From NCBI RefSeq assembly GCF_016909015.1, contig NZ_JAFBFA010000002.1, positions 1 to 64,000 of the forward strand: 64,000 bases of DNA, read 5' to 3'. This DNA comes from Gracilibacillus alcaliphilus (GTDB taxonomy: Bacteria; Bacillota; Bacilli; Bacillales; Amphibacillaceae). The notes beneath the pieces are model-generated. The model worked only from the letters and a program-made list of their open reading frames with translations. It had not been told where the DNA came from and did no database searches. Shown here in pieces: positions 8,612 to 16,376 of this stretch. The stretch's first letter is position 1. Every line of letters starts with the position of its first letter. The translations under genes were made by a program, and so were the position numbers.

Positions 8612-8643
8612 ATGTGGCTGCTGAGCAGGTAAACTCGCCACAT
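8612..8643 (+). other. Structured leader hairpin upstream of hemAT
   Basis: ATGTGGC (8612-8618) pairs with GCCACAT (8637-8643) around an 18-base loop that can form a small inner TGC/GCA stem. It would lie just inside the 5' untranslated region. No T-run follows, so it is not a terminator. I do not recognise a riboswitch class. Confidence 0.4.
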
Positions 8644-8702
8644 GATACTAGTTAGTCTGAAATAATCATACATAACGGCTAGGAAGATGGGGGTATTTTG
8701 CG

Positions 8703-9989
8703 GTGAGAAACATTTTTAAAAGAGAAAAAACAGAAAAAGAAATTCCTAATATTTCAACATTAGACGTATCACTAAATGTACCCAAAGAGAGCACGTTTGC
8801 AGTACAATTGAAAATGCTGGCTCTAACAGAACAAGATCTAAGAATGCTGAAGTATGTGCATCCATGGATTGAAGCGAATATTGCTGAAATAGTAGATCAA
8901 TTTTATGAAAATCTGGAAAATGAATCATCATTATCTAAAATTATAGAGGATAACAGTTCAGTAGAACGTTTGAAAAAGACATTGACTATTCATATTCAAG
9001 AAATGTTCAACGGACAGATTGATCCGTCCTTTTTAGAAAAACGTATTCGTATTGCACAGATTCATGTTAAGATTGGTTTGGAAATTAAGTGGTATATGTG
9101 TGCTTTTCAAGGAATGTTAAATTCTATCATTACTATTCTGCATGAGAAAATCCCACAACAAACTTTATTTAGTGAGGTCATTAAGGCTACCACTAAAATG
9201 TTTAATTTGGAACAGCAATTAGTGTTGGAAGCTTTCCAAGCCGAGATTGATCATGAGAGAAACAGGCAAGAGTCAGAAAAAGAAGAATTACACCAGAAGA
9301 TCAAGGAGACGTCCGAACAATTGTCTGTTATCTTCCAACGATCTCGATCTTCGACAGCCTCTCTTGTCAGTCAATTGGATGAGATTCTCCAATATGCCCA
9401 ACAAGGTTCGGAAACAAGCGAAAATGTGGAGGCAGCTTCACTTGATAGACGTAATGATTTACAAAAACAGGAACAACAGATGGAAGTTATTGAAGAAAAG
9501 ATGAATGGTATCAAGCAAGAAAGTAAGAACTTGACAACTATTTCACAACAGATTGAATCGATTATTCGTTTAGTAACGGATATTGCAGAACAAACCAATT
9601 TGTTAGCCCTTAATGCTGCGATTGAAGCTGCCAGAGCTGGAGAAGAAGGAAAAGGATTTGCAGTAGTTGCTGATGAAGTACGCAAATTATCTGAACAAAC
9701 CAAAAGTTCCGTTAAGAATGTTACGGCACTAATTAAAGAAACCAATGATCAAGTTTCTAAGGTAACCGATTATGTAAATGATATGGAGGACTCTGTTTCA
9801 AGCAGCAGTCAAAATATGCGTCATACTTATCAATTCTTTGAAGAACTGGTGGAGAAGATGCATGAATCAAAAGGCCATAATAATACGATTGAAACGGAAA
9901 TTGAGAAATTCTTTAATCAAATGGACGAAGTCAATCAATCTTTTGGTGATATTTCACAAGCAATTGATGATCTCGTTGCTATGACATGA
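8703..9989 (+). CDS. hemAT: Haem-based aerotaxis transducer HemAT
   Basis: A soluble oxygen sensor for chemotaxis, 428 residues (B. subtilis HemAT is about 430). The N-terminal globin-coupled sensor domain (about 40-185) has the family segment RIRIAQIHVKIGLEIKWYMCAFQ with the proximal haem His. The C-terminal half is a methyl-accepting signalling domain, with the hairpin tip EQTNLLALNAAIEAARAGEEGKGFAVVADEVRKL at about 300-333 that binds CheA and CheW. There are no membrane helices and no periplasmic domain. The start appears to be GTG 8703, about 10 bases after a G-rich site (GATGGGGG). It is monocistronic, with a terminator directly after it. Oxygen binding reported for the family leads to CheA signalling. 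Confidence 0.93.
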   Translation: MRNIFKREKTEKEIPNISTLDVSLNVPKESTFAVQLKMLALTEQDLRMLKYVHPWIEANIAEIVDQFYENLENESSLSKIIEDNSSVERLKKTLTIHIQEMFNGQIDPSFLEKRIRIAQIHVKIGLEIKWYMCAFQGMLNSIITILHEKIPQQTLFSEVIKATTKMFNLEQQLVLEAFQAEIDHERNRQESEKEELHQKIKETSEQLSVIFQRSRSSTASLVSQLDEILQYAQQGSETSENVEAASLDRRNDLQKQEQQMEVIEEKMNGIKQESKNLTTISQQIESIIRLVTDIAEQTNLLALNAAIEAARAGEEGKGFAVVADEVRKLSEQTKSSVKNVTALIKETNDQVSKVTDYVNDMEDSVSSSSQNMRHTYQFFEELVEKMHESKGHNNTIETEIEKFFNQMDEVNQSFGDISQAIDDLVAMT

Positions 9990-9994
9990 CCTTT

Positions 9995-10032
9995 TAACAG
10001 CTTCCTGCTTGATAGACAGGAGGCTTTTTGTC
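9995..10032 (+). terminator. hemAT terminator
   Basis: An AGCTTCCTGC/GACAGGAGGCT-type imperfect stem around TTGATA, followed by TTTTTG. Confidence 0.7.
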
Positions 10033-10169
10033 TGCCTTGAAAAAAGGGAGGATGCAACATATAAAATAAATGTCTAGCCTCAGAATGGGAAATTTCCATC
10101 CATAATGATTTGCTATATCCCTATTACATAGTGCTGTGTTCACGTTTCTGTCACAAACAACATATTTTA

Positions 10170-10185
10170 TGTGATTAATTTCACA
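10170..10185 (+). promoter_or_regulatory. FNR/CRP-type operator upstream of doxX
   Basis: TGTGATTAATTTCACA is an exact TGTGA-N6-TCACA palindrome, the Bacillus Fnr box. With flanking bases it also approaches the Rex consensus TTGTGAA-N4-TTCACAA. It lies about 200 bases before the doxX start. Confidence 0.6.
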
Positions 10186-10257
10186 ATTAGTATTGATGCA
10201 AAATAATGATCATGCTATGATGTAAGTGTAATAAATAATCATTCATTAAACAATATA

Positions 10258-10346
10258 TTGTTAAATAATGAACAAGGTTTATTGTTAAATAATGAACAAG
10301 ATTCATTATGAAGTAGCTAGTACATTTTAATGTGAATTAATGAACA
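10258..10346 (+). promoter_or_regulatory. Tandem Rex-like boxes upstream of doxX
   Basis: TTGTTAAATAATGAACAA occurs exactly twice (10258-10275 and 10282-10299, 24-base period). A related copy, TGTGAATTAATGAACA, lies at 10331-10346, next to the ribosome binding site. Each is a near-palindrome with 7-4-7 spacing like Rex operators (TTGTKAA-N4-TTMACAA). A reversed half-site lies at about 10241-10253. Binding of Rex or another redox regulator is inferred. Confidence 0.5.
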
Positions 10347-10367
10347 ATTAAAAAGGAGATGGGAATC

Positions 10368-10883
10368 ATGTTTGTACAATTTTTAAGGGAAAATAAGTAT
10401 GCAGCCATTATTTTAACGTTTATTCGTGTTTATCTGGGTTATCAATGGTTAACAGGAGGATGGCACAAAATCACTGGCGGTTTCGATGCCAGCGGTTATC
10501 TGCAAGGAGCAGTCGCCAATGCCGGAGGTGAGAACCCAACTGTACAGGCTTGGTGGGGTGTATTTTTAGAAAAAGTGGCTTTGCCTGGTGCCGATGTCTT
10601 TACTTTCTTGGTGATGTGGGGAGAATTGCTGGTAGGGATTGCCTTAATCCTAGGCTTATTTACTAACTTTGCTGCTTTAATGGGCATTGTAATGAACTTC
10701 GCTTTCTTATTCAGTGGTACCGTCAGCACCAACGCACAAATGGTCTTGTTAACGGTATTCTTACTAGTAGCAGGCTACAATGCTGCAAGAATCGGTTTGG
10801 ATCGTTACGCCTTACCATTCTTAAAACAAAAAATATTTCATCAAGATACCAATAAAACGGTAAAAGAAACGGTGGAAGTATAA
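10368..10883 (+). CDS. DoxX-family membrane protein
   Basis: A four-helix integral membrane protein of about 171 residues in the DoxX/DoxD family. Relatives form parts of quinone-linked or thiol-redox membrane complexes (for example CatD in B. subtilis). Visible features: an N-terminal helix (about 12-32) ending in the family pattern WLTGGWHKITGGFDASGYL, then three hydrophobic helices at about 77-97, 100-120 and 125-145, and a basic C-terminal tail. ATG 10368 is chosen because AAAGGAG ends just before ATG 10359, leaving no spacing for the latter. The upstream 200 bases are packed with FNR/Rex-like boxes, which suggests control by oxygen or NADH/NAD. Its enzymatic role cannot be read from the sequence. 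Confidence 0.85.
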   Translation: MFVQFLRENKYAAIILTFIRVYLGYQWLTGGWHKITGGFDASGYLQGAVANAGGENPTVQAWWGVFLEKVALPGADVFTFLVMWGELLVGIALILGLFTNFAALMGIVMNFAFLFSGTVSTNAQMVLLTVFLLVAGYNAARIGLDRYALPFLKQKIFHQDTNKTVKETVEV

Positions 10884-10892
10884 TCATGAAAT

Positions 10893-10932
10893 AGTCAGCA
10901 CTTCTCTATTATATAGGGAGGTGCTGTTTTGC
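10893..10932 (+). terminator. doxX terminator
   Basis: CAGCACTTCTCTAT pairs with ATAGGGAGGTGCTG, followed by TTTTG. Confidence 0.75.
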
Positions 10933-10959
10933 TTGTTGTCCAGGAAATAAAAATTTTTT

Positions 10960-11226
10960 TGCATGTGGACAACTATTTGTAGATAAGCGGCTGCGTCCAG
11001 CTCCAAGCGCCAAACTTTAGAGCCTTCACGTCGTGCCCTGCGATAAGTCATTAGCGGTTCGTAAACTCACCGTGATTCCTTTATCTCCGTTACGCCGCTC
11101 CAGTCTCTATGTTTTTAAACGGGCGCTTTTGGTTCCACTATAGGAAAGTATAAAAGTTTATAGGTTATAGTATAAGTAAAACTAAGGCTTTCGCTATAAA
11201 GACTTGGCGATAAGTCAAGTTTTTCT
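10960..11226. repeat. Dispersed intergenic repeat, long copy
   Basis: This is the longest (about 265 bases) of four related intergenic elements. It opens with GTGGACAACTATTTGT, contains a GC-richer block (CGGCTGCGTCCAGCTCCAAG and following) unlike its surroundings, and ends with the shared core: CTATAGGAAA, AGTATAAGTA, AAAGACTTGGCGATAAGTC and a short hairpin plus T-run. Related cores are at about 58.55, 60.17 and 63.0 kb. No reading frame of interest lies within it. It may be a non-autonomous mobile element or a structured RNA repeat. Confidence 0.65.
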
Positions 11227-11319
11227 AAAAATCATGCATAAGTTATTCACTTGGAAAGAGTTTCGGCATGGTTAATTATTTTCATCAGACCTTCATATAG
11301 TATAGTGGAGGTGTTTTCT

Positions 11320-12729
11320 TTGAAATCAGATGAACGAAAGAAACTAGAAACAGCTATCGTTGAGATTACCGAAATTGCTGAAGGATTCGGTTTGGATTTT
11401 TACCCGATGCGTTATGAAATCTGTCCACCCGAGATATTATATACGTTTGGGGCATATGGGATGCCTACCCGTTTTTCCCATTGGAGCTTTGGCAAACAAT
11501 TTCATCGCATGAAGCTTCAATACGATCTCGGATTGAGTAAAATATATGAACTGGTGATTAATTCTGATCCTTGTTATGCCTTTTTGTTACATTCTAATAG
11601 TCTGATCCAGAATAAATTAATTGTCGCCCATGTATTAGCACATTGTGATTTCTTTAAGAATAATATCCGCTTCCAACAGACGAAAAAGGATATGGTAGAA
11701 AGCATGGCTGCAACGGCAGATCGAATCGCAGCTTATGAGAAACAGCATGGGATACAGGCGGTGGAGACCTTTCTTGATGCCGTGCTGGCTATTCAGGAAC
11801 ACATTGATCCGTCTTTAATCAAAGCAAAGGAGTTAAAACAGGAAGAATCCAAAAAAAAGCCTAAACCAGCCAGTTCCAGTTACGCTGATTTATGGGAACT
11901 AGATCAGACATCGAAGGATCACAAACCGGAGGCAGGGAAAAAGAAGAAAAAGTTTCCTGCGCAGCCTGAGAAAGATTTGCTGTTATTTATCGAACAGTAT
12001 AGCCAAGAATTGGAGGAATGGCAGTGTGACATTTTAACTATGATGCGGGAAGAAATGTTATATTTTTGGCCGCAGCTGGAAACAAAGATTATGAATGAGG
12101 GATGGGCTACTTATTGGCACCAGCAAATTTTGCGTGAATTAGATTTAACAAGTGATGAGACGATTGAATTTGCTTCACTTAATGCCAGTGTTGTTCAGCC
12201 ATCAACTACCCAAATCAACCCCTACTATTTAGGGTTAAAGATATTTCAAGATATTGAGGAGAGATATAATCATCCAACAGAAGAAATGAAACGATTTGGT
12301 GTTCAACCAGGAACAGGACGGGAAAAAATATTTGAAGTTCGCGAACTCGAATCTGATATTTCTTTTATTCGTAACTATTTAACGAAGGAATTAGTACAGC
12401 AAGAAGATCTATATTTATTTCAAAAGCAGGATACACAATACAAAGTAGTCGATAAAGATTGGCAGCAGGTGCGTGATCAGTTTATTACCAATCGCTTTAA
12501 TGGAGGCTTCCCTTATATTACAGTGACAGATGGAGATTATATGCGAAATGGAGAACTCTACTTAAAACATCATTATGAAGGAGTAGAATTGGACCTGCGC
12601 TATTTGGAAAAAACTTTACCATATATCTATCAATTATGGGGGCGGCCAGTACATTTAGAAACAGTCGTGGAAGGGCGGGATTGCTTATTTTCATGCAGTG
12701 ATACCAATGTCACTAAAAAAAGCCTTTAG
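11320..12729 (+). CDS. spoVR: Stage V sporulation protein SpoVR
   Basis: A 469-residue cytosolic protein of the SpoVR family (B. subtilis SpoVR is 468), required for normal spore cortex formation there and related to E. coli YcgB. The family landmarks are clear: GLDFYPMRYEICPPEILYTFGAYGMPTRFSHWSFGKQF near the N-terminus, LLHSNSLIQNKLIVAHVLAHCDFFKNN, the central W-rich block MREEMLYFWPQLETKIMNEGWATYWH, and the C-terminal YLKHHYEGVELDLRYLEKTLPYIYQLWGRPVHLET. The TTG start lies 6 bases after GGAGGTG; the open frame upstream is not SpoVR-like. It is monocistronic. Its biochemical activity is unknown. Confidence 0.94.
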   Translation: MKSDERKKLETAIVEITEIAEGFGLDFYPMRYEICPPEILYTFGAYGMPTRFSHWSFGKQFHRMKLQYDLGLSKIYELVINSDPCYAFLLHSNSLIQNKLIVAHVLAHCDFFKNNIRFQQTKKDMVESMAATADRIAAYEKQHGIQAVETFLDAVLAIQEHIDPSLIKAKELKQEESKKKPKPASSSYADLWELDQTSKDHKPEAGKKKKKFPAQPEKDLLLFIEQYSQELEEWQCDILTMMREEMLYFWPQLETKIMNEGWATYWHQQILRELDLTSDETIEFASLNASVVQPSTTQINPYYLGLKIFQDIEERYNHPTEEMKRFGVQPGTGREKIFEVRELESDISFIRNYLTKELVQQEDLYLFQKQDTQYKVVDKDWQQVRDQFITNRFNGGFPYITVTDGDYMRNGELYLKHHYEGVELDLRYLEKTLPYIYQLWGRPVHLETVVEGRDCLFSCSDTNVTKKSL

Positions 12730-12929
12730 ATATATCTCAGGGCTAACCTTGATTCAAGGAGGTCAAAAAATTAGCAGGAAGACATCAGCCTCTAACAACC
12801 TGATAAGTTGCGCTAAACCTCAGTAAGGATGGAAATTTTCACTGAGGTTTCATTTTCTTTAGAAACAATGCACTGGACAAATTGCCTAAACCGTAACACC
12901 GCATATAGTGTTAGGGATAGGAGGTAACA

Positions 12930-13409
12930 ATGATGGAATCATTTTATCCAAACGAAAATTATGTCTATGATACAAATATGGATTATGGCAGTTATTATGA
13001 TCCAAACTTTGATGCGCGTCAAATCACGATGTTTCCCGGATTTCCACCGTTTGGCCAGGGAGGTCCTGGTTCTCCGCCGCCATTTGTACTTCCGGGTCAA
13101 GGTTCTTCCCCCTCACCAGGATTTAATCCATCTGGTCAAGCCGCCCCTCCATTAGGGCCACCGCCTCAACAGATACCACAGCTGATGAGTAGCGGTCCGG
13201 GAGGTGCACAGACGCTAGCAATAGATGCTGGCTCAATGAGACACTGTTTGTTTCGTTTTACGTATGTATGGCTGAGTCCTAACCGTGGCTTTTGGTTCTA
13301 TCCTACCTTTTTGGGGCGGAGATCAGTAGCTGGCTTTCGCTGGACCGGATTCAATTGGATCTATTTCGGGATTGACCTAAATCGAATTCATTCTTTTACC
13401 TGTGTGTAA
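12930..13409 (+). CDS. Pro/Gly-rich protein with conserved aromatic C-terminal domain
   Basis: I do not recognise this 159-residue protein. It has an acidic, Tyr-rich N-terminus (about 1-30), a collagen-like but aperiodic Pro/Gly/Gln segment (about 35-95) and a compact C-terminal domain rich in aromatics and Arg (about 103-159: CLFRFTYVWLSPNRGFWFYP and GRRSVAGFRWTGFNWIYFGI). There is no signal peptide or membrane segment. The ribosome binding site is AGGAGG; ATG 12930 and ATG 12933 are both possible. The composition recalls small coat or surface-exposed sporulation proteins, and it follows spoVR, but that role is only a guess. Confidence 0.75.
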   Translation: MMESFYPNENYVYDTNMDYGSYYDPNFDARQITMFPGFPPFGQGGPGSPPPFVLPGQGSSPSPGFNPSGQAAPPLGPPPQQIPQLMSSGPGGAQTLAIDAGSMRHCLFRFTYVWLSPNRGFWFYPTFLGRRSVAGFRWTGFNWIYFGIDLNRIHSFTCV

Positions 13410-13802
13410 GAAACTGGAGAAAAGGTGACCCTTTATTCTCTCGCCGCCTTTCTCCTCACTTTTCCACTATTGGCAGTTTCTTATTAAGTGAGACTGCTGG
13501 CTAGTGAGGGTTTTATGGATAGCCGCCTCAGGATAAGCAGGCGAAAATGTTGCTGTGATGACAACATTTTCGCCTGCTTTAAATTGGTCTTGTGATGAAA
13601 AATATAATCATTTGAATAGTCAGCAAGAACCATTTTAAGAAAATTATATTTATACCCAGAATAAAAAAGATTGAAAAGTTCGGACATCTAACCTATGAAT
13701 ATGGTATTCTTTTGTTAATGATATTAAAACATACATAGATATTTCATGTATGCGTGATTCTTACAAAAAAAGTGATAGGACGCACATAGGGAGAGGATAA
13801 GC
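13410..13802. other. Intergenic gap with one very strong hairpin
   Basis: About 390 bases. Apart from the hairpin at 13535-13579 it holds a weak palindromic stretch near 13418-13460, which may end the upstream transcript, and an A/T-rich promoter-like region before the kinase. No gene is seen. Confidence 0.5.
13535..13579. terminator. Perfect 18-bp bidirectional hairpin
   Basis: AAGCAGGCGAAAATGTTG (13535-13552) and CAACATTTTCGCCTGCTT (13562-13579) pair without a mismatch around a 9-base loop. It lies about 130 bases after the nearest stop codon, with only a short T-run. It may be a terminator for the upstream gene or an end of an unseen element. Confidence 0.6.
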
Positions 13803-14939
13803 TTGCAGCTTTGGCCCAAATGGATTGGCTATATTCTGATTAGTATCCAAGTGCTAGTTGTTTTTTTGCTTATTTATGAAAATGAACTATCTATCCAATT
13901 AATAGGAAGCAGTATCTTATTTATTTTATGTAGCATAGGCAGGGAACTATTTATTGACATGGATCATCAGCCCCGCTTACATAAGTTTTTTCTATGGGTG
14001 CAGCTAGCGATAGGATTTCTGGTTACTTGTTTCGATACTTCTTTTATTTCCAGTATCTATCTATATTTTTTGATTTCGGAAATGGCGTTAACTTGCCGTT
14101 TTCGAGAAAGCTTCTTATATATGATATGCTCCTATATCCTCTATGTAGTAAGCCGGTGGATTGTCTTTGATTTTCCGGCGTTCCAAGAAATTAGTTTTGT
14201 AATTCCTCGCAGTCTGGAATTTGTGATCATTTATGCTGCTTTTTATGTAACCAAAATTGCCATTGATCAAAAACAGGAGCTAGCAAAAGCATACGACAAA
14301 TTAGATGAATCCAGTAAAGAAATCGATACTTTATTGATAGAAAATGAGCGTGTTCGCATCTCAAGAGAAATTCATGATTCGGTTGGTCATGTGTTGACCA
14401 ATACGATCGTAGGTATTGATACTGCCAGAAAAATTCTTCAGCATGATCAGGCAAAGGCAGTTGCGATGTTGGACAGTGTTAGATCATCTGCTCAAGAAGG
14501 CTTGGAGGAAGTGAGAGCAACTGTTCACAAGATGAAAGCAACAGACGATGCTTTTCTCGATTATCGCTTAGCTGTCGATCAGCTGTTTTTAAAAACGGAA
14601 AAAAATACAGAAGTACAAATCACAAAAGAAATGCCTCCGGATATTCCGATCCGCTCTCCAAAAGTCCAAATGGCGGTCTATCGTATGCTGCAGGAAGGAC
14701 TGACCAACGGATTGCGTCATGGTAAAGCAAATCGGTTTACTTGTCTTATTACAGTCTCTGCGGAAGATGTGGTGATTCAACTTAAAGATAATGGGAGTGG
14801 TTTTGAACCGCCAATAAAAGAAGGATTTGGATTACATGCCATGAGGGAAAGAATAGAGGATTGTGGAGGCAAGCTGCAAATAGAATCGACGCTTAGGGAA
14901 GGAACTGTAATTACTTGCAGAGTGCATGCTGAAAAATAA
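13803..14939 (+). CDS. NarL-type sensor histidine kinase
   Basis: A 378-residue membrane kinase. Five or six hydrophobic helices fill about residues 8-165 with almost no external domain, so it probably senses membrane or intracellular signals. A short coiled coil follows, then a HisKA_3 dimerisation domain with the phospho-accepting His in ISREIHDSVGHVLTNTIVGI (about 197). The ATPase domain has the N-box ending NGLRHGKA and the G-box DNGSGFEPP...GFGLHAMRERIEDCGG. This class phosphorylates LuxR/NarL-type regulators, and one lies 14 bases downstream. The start is TTG, after GGGAGAGG. The arrangement recalls DesK-, YdfH- or LiaS-type pairs; the specific signal is unknown. Confidence 0.88.
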   Translation: MQLWPKWIGYILISIQVLVVFLLIYENELSIQLIGSSILFILCSIGRELFIDMDHQPRLHKFFLWVQLAIGFLVTCFDTSFISSIYLYFLISEMALTCRFRESFLYMICSYILYVVSRWIVFDFPAFQEISFVIPRSLEFVIIYAAFYVTKIAIDQKQELAKAYDKLDESSKEIDTLLIENERVRISREIHDSVGHVLTNTIVGIDTARKILQHDQAKAVAMLDSVRSSAQEGLEEVRATVHKMKATDDAFLDYRLAVDQLFLKTEKNTEVQITKEMPPDIPIRSPKVQMAVYRMLQEGLTNGLRHGKANRFTCLITVSAEDVVIQLKDNGSGFEPPIKEGFGLHAMRERIEDCGGKLQIESTLREGTVITCRVHAEK

Positions 14940-14953
14940 AGGAGCAGGGCATC

Positions 14954-15619
14954 ATGAAACAATCGGTACGGATAGCTATTGCGGATGACCAATCCATTAT
15001 TAGAGAAGGACTGGCTACTATGATCAATTTGGAGGGGAATTGTAACGTGGTCATCCGGGCACAAAATGGAGTAGAACTGATAGAGAATTTAACTAACAAT
15101 TCAGTTGAGTTAATTTTATTAGATATTCAGATGCCAGTAATGGGTGGCCTGGATACATTAAAACAGCTTAGAAAAATGGCATATAGTGTACCAGTTATTA
15201 TGTTAACTACATTTGCAGATGATCAATATATGATAGATGCAATGAAGCTAGGTGCAGCCGGGTATGTATTAAAGGATATCGAGATAGAAGAGCTGTTTAT
15301 GGCGATGGAAAGAGTGGTCCATGGACATATGGTGTTTCCTCAAATAGTGCAGAAGAAGTTGATAGAACAGCTAAGTCAGCAACAAAAACCAGAAGTCACA
15401 ATGAAAGAACAACTGCTTGAACAGGGGATTTCTATTAATAGCAGAGAGGAAGAACTGTTAAAATTAATTGCGCTGGGATACTCGAATCAGCGGATAGCAG
15501 ATGAAGTCTATCTCTCCTTAGGGACAGTCAAAAATTATTGCAGCAAACTTTATGGAAAGTTACGGGTAGAAAACCGGGCAGAACTGGTTTCTTACCTCCA
15601 TCAATTATTGAAAATATAG
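14954..15619 (+). CDS. NarL/LuxR-family response regulator
   Basis: A 221-residue partner of the preceding kinase. The receiver domain (about 1-125) has the acidic pair in IAIADDQSIIREGL, the phospho-accepting Asp in LILLDIQMPVMGG (about 58), the Thr in MLTTFADDQ and the Lys in GYVLKDIEI. The C-terminal LuxR-type helix-turn-helix runs from about 155: INSREEELLKLIALGYSNQRIADEVYLSLGTVKNYCSKLYGKL. The gene has its own ribosome binding site (GGAGCAGGG) and a strong terminator. The next gene downstream, a small membrane protein, may be a target but has its own start region. Confidence 0.9.
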   Translation: MKQSVRIAIADDQSIIREGLATMINLEGNCNVVIRAQNGVELIENLTNNSVELILLDIQMPVMGGLDTLKQLRKMAYSVPVIMLTTFADDQYMIDAMKLGAAGYVLKDIEIEELFMAMERVVHGHMVFPQIVQKKLIEQLSQQQKPEVTMKEQLLEQGISINSREEELLKLIALGYSNQRIADEVYLSLGTVKNYCSKLYGKLRVENRAELVSYLHQLLKI

Positions 15620-15640
15620 CTGCATGGATAGAAATACGAT

Positions 15641-15690
15641 GTGTACGGGAGTCCTTTATTCAAAGGAAGGATTCCCGTACACATTTTTAT
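15641..15690 (+). terminator. Terminator of the two-component operon
   Basis: GTGTACGGGAGTCCTTT pairs with AAAGGAAGGATTCCCGTACAC around a short loop (one bulge), followed by a T-rich tract. The small open frame running through the hairpin is therefore not a likely gene. Confidence 0.85.
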
Positions 15691-15911
15691 TAGAATTGAT
15701 CAAGTCAATAGAGGAACATAGAGATAGATTCTTTTTACATAAAATTATCCCTGTGATACATTCAATAATTTATAAAGGGAAAAGTGACGGAAGGACGGAA
15801 AGATGTGACTTTAGTCATTCCCTTTTTATTATATACTTTTAACCAAGAGGATTGCTTTATTTATTATAAATATTTTGGCAGGAGAGCAGGGAGAGGAAGG
15901 GGTATCATATC

Positions 15912-16295
15912 ATGGGAGTAAAATTAATTAAAATCTCGGTTGTTTATTTTGTATTAGGAGTGTTACTTGGTCTTTATATGTCTATGGCGCAAAATTACAG
16001 CTATACGGGAGTACATGCACATATGAATTTGTTAGGCTGGTCTTCTTTGACCTTAGCAGGCATTTTGTATTTGATGTTTCCGCGAGCTGGCAGTAGTCTG
16101 TCTGGGAAGATTCACTTTTGGCTGCACAATCTTGGTCTGCCTTTGATGATGATTGGATTATTCATGGGAATTAGCGGATACACACCATTCCTTATTTTGA
16201 TTCCAATAGGAGGAATGACCGTTGTCTTAGCTATTCTAGTTTTTGCTTTTAATGTGATGAAAAATATTAGTCTTTCTGATTATTCTTCATCGTAA
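15912..16295 (+). CDS. Small four-helix membrane protein, haem-copper oxidase subunit I-like
   Basis: 127 residues with four predicted membrane helices (about 6-27, 42-60, 68-90, 98-117). Between helices 1 and 2 it carries YTGVHAHMNLLGWSSLTLAG, a His-X-His-X-Asn pattern that resembles the helix with low-spin haem ligands in cbb3/NOR-type oxidases; homologues are often labelled cytochrome-c oxidase-like. It is far too short for an oxidase subunit I. The motif could bind haem or metal, or it may be a sensor-like relative. The ribosome binding site is weak (GGAAGGGG, about 10 bases before ATG). It lies 290 bases after a NarL-type two-component system, with no cotranscription evident. Confidence 0.7.
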   Translation: MGVKLIKISVVYFVLGVLLGLYMSMAQNYSYTGVHAHMNLLGWSSLTLAGILYLMFPRAGSSLSGKIHFWLHNLGLPLMMIGLFMGISGYTPFLILIPIGGMTVVLAILVFAFNVMKNISLSDYSSS

Positions 16296-16376
16296 AAGAG
16301 CTGCAGTGATAAGAGATAGCTGTCTATAAAATGAATTTGTATGCTTTCTTAGCGGTACAACGAAAGGATGGATAGG

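Noticed and set aside
8612..8643. c-di-GMP riboswitch before hemAT
   Set aside because: The GEMM consensus core is not present; only a single stem-loop can be supported.
15624..15842. A 72-codon frame after the NarL-type regulator
   Set aside because: It runs straight through a strong terminator hairpin (15641-15690) and has no ribosome binding site.
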